NCBI GenBank assembly: GCA_031279155.1
Contig: JAITJB010000333.1
Span: 1-8,889, forward strand
Length of the DNA: 8,889 nt
Direction of reading: 5' to 3'
From: Deltaproteobacteria bacterium
GTDB taxonomy: Bacteria > Desulfobacterota > Desulfarculia > Adiutricales > Adiutricaceae
Both the position numbers and the translations under genes were made by a program. The notes under the pieces were generated by a model. It was not told where the DNA came from. It made no database searches and saw nothing but the letters and a program-made list of their open reading frames with translations. Below are positions 6,221 through 8,889 of this stretch, piece after piece. Within the stretch, counting starts at the first letter, position 1. The number at the start of each line of letters is the position of its first letter.

Positions 6221-7073
6221 GCTCTTTATTTGGGTCTTGGTAATCGTCCTCTTAGTTATGATGTTTGTCAGCGCTATTAAGAGGCAGAAGATTATCAGCC
6301 AGAGGCTATCTTTCTTAACGGCGGCTTCGGCTAGCGAGGAGCCGGCTTTTCGGAAACTGAACTTCAATAAGATTTGGACTCAGGAGACGAAGATCGGGTT
6401 TATGGCCTTTGTCGCCGCTATCGCCGCCTCGTTAATTTTAAATCTATCCTTTTGGCCGTCACTATTGTTACTGGTCGGCGCGGCGCCCCTAGTTTATTGG
6501 CTGGTTCGAAGAAGGCGGTTAAATAAGATTCGCCAAGATTTTGCCGCCTTTTTCCCCGAGGCTATCGATAGCCTCAACCGGGCCATCCAGGCCGGTCTTC
6601 CGGTGGAAAGGGCTCTAGCATCGGTGGCCGAATTGTATCACGGCGAGTTGGCCGCCCGCTTCCGCCGCCTGGTCCAGCTCTTGGAATTGGGGATTCCTTT
6701 CAGGGAAGCCTTGGACGCCTTTTCTAACCAGCTAAATCTTCCGGATGTGGATTTCTTCTGCGCCCTATTGGCTCTCAACCGGGAGAGCGGCTCGAGACTT
6801 AGCCCGCTTTTGACCTCTCTCCACCAGACCTTAAGGGAGCGGCAGGCCATGGCCCGCAAGCTTCAAGGGCTTACTTCTGAGTCCAGAAACGCCGCCCGTA
6901 TTTTAGCTGTCCTGCCGCTTTTTATCATCGGCTTCCAGACCTTTATGAATCCCTCCCATTTGGACTTTCTGTTAACCGATCCCATAGGTCGGCTTTTATT
7001 GGGCTACGCTATCATCAGTATTGGGGCGGGTTTATTGATAATCCAGCGCATGTCGCGGCTTTTGGAGGCTTAA
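6207..7073 (+). CDS. tadB: Flp pilus inner-membrane platform protein TadB
   Basis: This is a GspF/PilC-like polytopic inner-membrane protein that, with TadC, forms the platform driven by TadA. From the GTG start the product has 288 residues. Hydrophobic segments lie at about 5-22, 64-82, 83-99, 230-248 and 263-280. The T2SSF domain lies at about 115-240, with the typical core FFPEAIDSLNRAIQAGLPVE (115-134), RALASVAEL, GIPFREALDAF (162-172), and ESGSRLSPLLTSL followed by HQTLRERQAMARKLQGLTSE (206-225). A run of arginines (101-104) follows the third hydrophobic segment, fitting a cytoplasmic T2SSF loop. The length is close to the family norm. The start overlaps tadA by 14 bases and the stop is directly followed by the tadC GTG. 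Confidence 0.93.
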   Translation: MSLVELFIWVLVIVLLVMMFVSAIKRQKIISQRLSFLTAASASEEPAFRKLNFNKIWTQETKIGFMAFVAAIAASLILNLSFWPSLLLLVGAAPLVYWLVRRRRLNKIRQDFAAFFPEAIDSLNRAIQAGLPVERALASVAELYHGELAARFRRLVQLLELGIPFREALDAFSNQLNLPDVDFFCALLALNRESGSRLSPLLTSLHQTLRERQAMARKLQGLTSESRNAARILAVLPLFIIGFQTFMNPSHLDFLLTDPIGRLLLGYAIISIGAGLLIIQRMSRLLEA

Positions 7074-7973
7074 GTGCCATTTCGGTTTTATATAATTTTA
7101 ATAGTCGCCTTAATTATCCTGGCTTTATACATCTACATTGAAAATAAGGTCTATGATTTACTGCTCCGAAACCGGCTCAGCCGGGTTTTAGGCGGTAAAA
7201 CCCAACCTCTGGCCGGTTTTGTCGACGTATTGCTGCGGGTTTTGGGACGTCCCTTGGCCGGGATTAAGGAACGGGAGCGTTTGAGCGCCAAGTTGGCTAA
7301 GGCCGGGCTTGCGCCGGCTAAAACACTCAATATTTTTTTGATAATCAAACTATCAATAGTGCTTATAGGTGCATTGATATGTATTCAGTGGCTTAATTAT
7401 ACAGTAGATGATATTTTCGGTGAACCAATCAAGACTTTACAGCTTCTTTTTGTGATTTTTATTGCGTCAAGATTGCCTGACTGGTGGTTATCCGGAAAAA
7501 TTAAGGAAAGAATGGCTCGCATTAGCGCCTCAGTACCACAGGCCCTTGATTTTATGACGATTTGTGTCGAGAGTGGCTTAAGTCTTGAGCAGTCATTTGA
7601 TCGGGTGGCTCGGGAAATTGAGAAGCTGTCACCGGAGGTGGCTTCGGAATTTAGACTGACGCAGACCGAGATGATGGTCATGGACCGCTTTTTGGCCCTA
7701 AAGCGCCTGGAAAGGCGCAGTGGGGTTAGGGAAATGGCCACCATGGCCAACTCTCTTTTGCAATCAATTCAGTATGGTACGCCCCTGTCCAACGCCTTAA
7801 AGCACATCGCCGCCGATTGTCGGGCCACGCAAATCGCCGCTTTAGAGGAGAAAGCTGGTTCCATCTCGGCTAGGATCGGGATTCCGCTAGTCCTTTTGGT
7901 CCTATTTCCGCTCGTTGCCCTGATCGCGGCGCCATCACTCATCTCACTGATGCGGGTTTTTACTGGCATGTAG
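7074..7973 (+). CDS. tadC: Flp pilus inner-membrane platform protein TadC
   Basis: This is the second GspF-like platform subunit, partner of TadB. The GTG start comes straight after the tadB TAA, with GGAGG at 7064-7068 spaced 5 bases. The 299-residue product has hydrophobic segments at about 5-22, 86-106, 122-135 and 268-293. The T2SSF domain lies at about 154-285, with VPQALDFMTICVESGLSLEQ (154-173), the cytoplasmic helix bundle, GTPLSNALKHIA (235-246) and the final LVLLVLFPLVALIAAPSLI (272-290). Codons for residues about 83-142 are much more AT-rich than the rest (about 32% GC over 7321-7500 by hand count), unlike the GCC/GGC-rich flanks. The frame stays open and the protein looks intact. 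Confidence 0.93.
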   Translation: MPFRFYIILIVALIILALYIYIENKVYDLLLRNRLSRVLGGKTQPLAGFVDVLLRVLGRPLAGIKERERLSAKLAKAGLAPAKTLNIFLIIKLSIVLIGALICIQWLNYTVDDIFGEPIKTLQLLFVIFIASRLPDWWLSGKIKERMARISASVPQALDFMTICVESGLSLEQSFDRVAREIEKLSPEVASEFRLTQTEMMVMDRFLALKRLERRSGVREMATMANSLLQSIQYGTPLSNALKHIAADCRATQIAALEEKAGSISARIGIPLVLLVLFPLVALIAAPSLISLMRVFTGM

Positions 7974-7995
7974 TTAGCGTAGTAAGCGACGGTAG

Positions 7996-8020
7996 TTTGA
8001 GACTTATTTCTAGCCTTTTG
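7996..8020 (+). repeat. Imperfect direct repeat, copy 1 (intergenic)
   Basis: TTTGAGA, 7 variable bases, then CTAGCCTTTTG recurs exactly 61 bases downstream, inside the start of tadD (21 of 25 positions identical). It lies in the 72-base tadC-tadD gap, which is otherwise featureless apart from the tadD ribosome binding site (GAGG at 8037-8040). Confidence 0.7.
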
Positions 8021-8045
8021 AACGTAGATTAATTATGAGGTCGAG

Positions 8046-8810
8046 ATGGTATTCACTTTGAGAAGAATTGCTAGCCTTTTGGGAGTCGTTTTATGTCTTT
8101 CTTGTTTGGCTTTAGGCTGTCAACTACAACGTAAAACCGACAAGCTAACTATCGAAAGCGTCTTAAAACAGGACAGCTGGGAGGCCAACCGGGCCATCAT
8201 GAAAGCCGCTGAAAATAGCGGCAATCTGGAAATCGGGCTCCAGACCGGCCAGAAGGAGCTCGATTCCCGGCCCGATAACGCTGAGGCCAGGATAATGATG
8301 GCTAGGCTCCAGACTATTTCCGGGCTGCCAGAGCAGGCTCTTTTTACCCTAGAACCCCTGGAGGCCAAGCCCACGCCGGCCTATGAGTTGGAGAAGGCCA
8401 GGGCTTTACTGCGGCGGGGCCTGACCGCCGAGAGTCGGCCGCTCTTGGAGGGCCTTTTAGCTGTCAATCTAGATCCAATGACCCAAAGGGCAGTCCGCAA
8501 GTTGATGGCTATCTGCGAGGCTCAGGATGGTCAACACCAAAAGGCTCAGGAAATATTCCGCCAATTGCTAGTTGAAAGGGAGGAAGCATCGGTCCGTTTC
8601 AATTTGGGTTACTCTTTGATGGCTTCCAACAAATATCAAGATGTCGTAATAGTCCTTAAGCCTCTTTTGGACACTCCCCAATTTGTCGAAGCCCGTTATC
8701 TGGCGGCGGCGGCTTTGGGCCGTCTGCACAACACGAAAGAGGCCAGAGGCTTATTGGAAGGGTATCTTTCGGACGCTGAAATCAATAGGCTATTGGGAGG
8801 AAAAAAGTGA
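8046..8810 (+). CDS. tadD: TadD-like TPR lipoprotein
   Basis: TadD proteins are TPR lipoproteins needed for Flp pilus production, probably helping secretin or platform assembly. The 254-residue product starts with a lipoprotein signal peptide (R6-R7, hydrophobic 8-23) and the lipobox-like ALGC, with acylated C25. Position -3 is Ala instead of the usual Leu/Val/Ile, and +2 is Gln, which predicts outer-membrane sorting. The rest is helical TPR-like sequence: about 78-105 (NAEARIMMARLQTISGLPEQ), 113-140 (YELEKARALLRRGLTAESRP), 147-176 (QRAVRKLMAICEAQDGQHQK), 182-211 (VRFNLGYSLMASNKYQD) and 215-242 (EARYLAAAALGRLHNTKEAR). The start has GAGG 5 bases upstream. Its 5' codons hold the second copy of a 25-base repeat. 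It overlaps the next gene by 4 bases. Confidence 0.88.
   Translation: MVFTLRRIASLLGVVLCLSCLALGCQLQRKTDKLTIESVLKQDSWEANRAIMKAAENSGNLEIGLQTGQKELDSRPDNAEARIMMARLQTISGLPEQALFTLEPLEAKPTPAYELEKARALLRRGLTAESRPLLEGLLAVNLDPMTQRAVRKLMAICEAQDGQHQKAQEIFRQLLVEREEASVRFNLGYSLMASNKYQDVVIVLKPLLDTPQFVEARYLAAAALGRLHNTKEARGLLEGYLSDAEINRLLGGKK
8057..8081 (+). repeat. Imperfect direct repeat, copy 2 (within tadD codons 4-12)
   Basis: This is the partner of the repeat at 7996-8020. The blocks TTTGAGA and CTAGCCTTTTG are identical and equally spaced; 4 of the 7 bases between them differ. It encodes part of the tadD signal peptide. Confidence 0.7.
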
Positions 8811-8889
8811 AATCAATAATAAAAGCCGTTTTGAAAGACAAGCGGGCTTCGGTCGCTGTGGAGTTCGCGTTTATGTCTCCAATTGTGAT
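8807..8889 (+). CDS. tadE: TadE-like pseudopilin, 5' part only (runs off the window)
   Basis: Only the first 27 codons lie in the window. The start is GTG at 8807, overlapping the tadD stop (GTGA), with an excellent GGGAGG at 8795-8800 spaced 6 bases. The visible product is basic, then KRASVAVEFAFMSPIV, matching the TadE/TadG N-terminal pattern in which a charged cytoplasmic end leads into xVAVEFA and a hydrophobic helix. In TadE/TadF pseudopilins TadV cleaves so that Glu falls at +5. Here that places E19 at +5 and A14 at -1, where Gly is usual. TadE, TadF and TadG share this N-terminal style, so the call as TadE rests on its position right after tadD. The downstream genes are not visible. 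Confidence 0.75.
   Translation, partial: MKSIIKAVLKDKRASVAVEFAFMSPIV

Noticed and set aside
7397..7750. Minus-strand open frame of 117 codons in tadC
   Set aside because: It is antisense to the T2SSF domain of tadC, with no ribosome binding site and no recognisable content.
7970..7987. Tandem 9-mers GTAGTTAGC and GTAGTAAGC across the tadC stop
   Set aside because: Only two imperfect units are present with no further copies; this is too little to call a repeat.
1..8889. CRISPR arrays, tRNA/rRNA genes, insertion sequences, phage or defence genes
   Set aside because: None seen. The window is filled by tad genes, and the gaps (58, 210, 39 and 72 bases) are too short or lack the needed structure.

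Overview
The window holds most of one tad (tight adherence, Flp type IVc pilus) locus. All genes lie on the + strand in the classical order: Flp pilin, TadV prepilin peptidase, RcpC/CpaB, RcpA/CpaC secretin, a small lipoprotein, TadZ/CpaE, TadA/CpaF ATPase, TadB, TadC, TadD, and the first 27 codons of a TadE-like protein cut by the right edge. An outer-membrane secretin and two lipoproteins with lipoboxes point to a diderm (Gram-negative) bacterium. By eye, base composition is near 50% GC, with GCC-rich alanine codons and frequent TTA/TTG leucine codons. That would fit a Desulfobacterota/deltaproteobacterial or similar genome, but the sequence does not settle the taxonomy.

Layout: bases 21-1619 carry flp, tadV and rcpC. 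A 210-base gap (1620-1829) follows, holding a nested hairpin with a T6 run and then an AT-rich promoter-like stretch with a perfect TATAAT. Bases 1830-7973 carry rcpA, the lipoprotein, tadZ, tadA, tadB and tadC. From the lipoprotein to tadC the genes overlap or abut. A 72-base gap with an imperfect direct repeat precedes tadD (8046-8810), which overlaps the partial tadE gene by 4 bases (GTGA).

How they work together (family knowledge): TadV cleaves the Flp prepilin and probably the TadE-like pseudopilin. TadA hydrolyses ATP and, with the inner-membrane platform TadB/TadC, drives pilus assembly. TadZ localises the machine. RcpC and the RcpA secretin span the periplasm and outer membrane. The lipoproteins (TadD with TPR repeats, and the small one at the rcpB position) probably help secretin assembly or outer-membrane anchoring.

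This is a recognisable known system, and I see no wholly new one. The points worth a second look are a TadZ whose P-loop has lost its lysines, an unrecognised short lipoprotein in the rcpB/cpaD slot, the internal terminator/promoter gap, a 25-base duplicated segment around the tadD start, an AT-rich codon patch inside tadC, and an alanine in place of glycine at the presumed TadE cleavage site.
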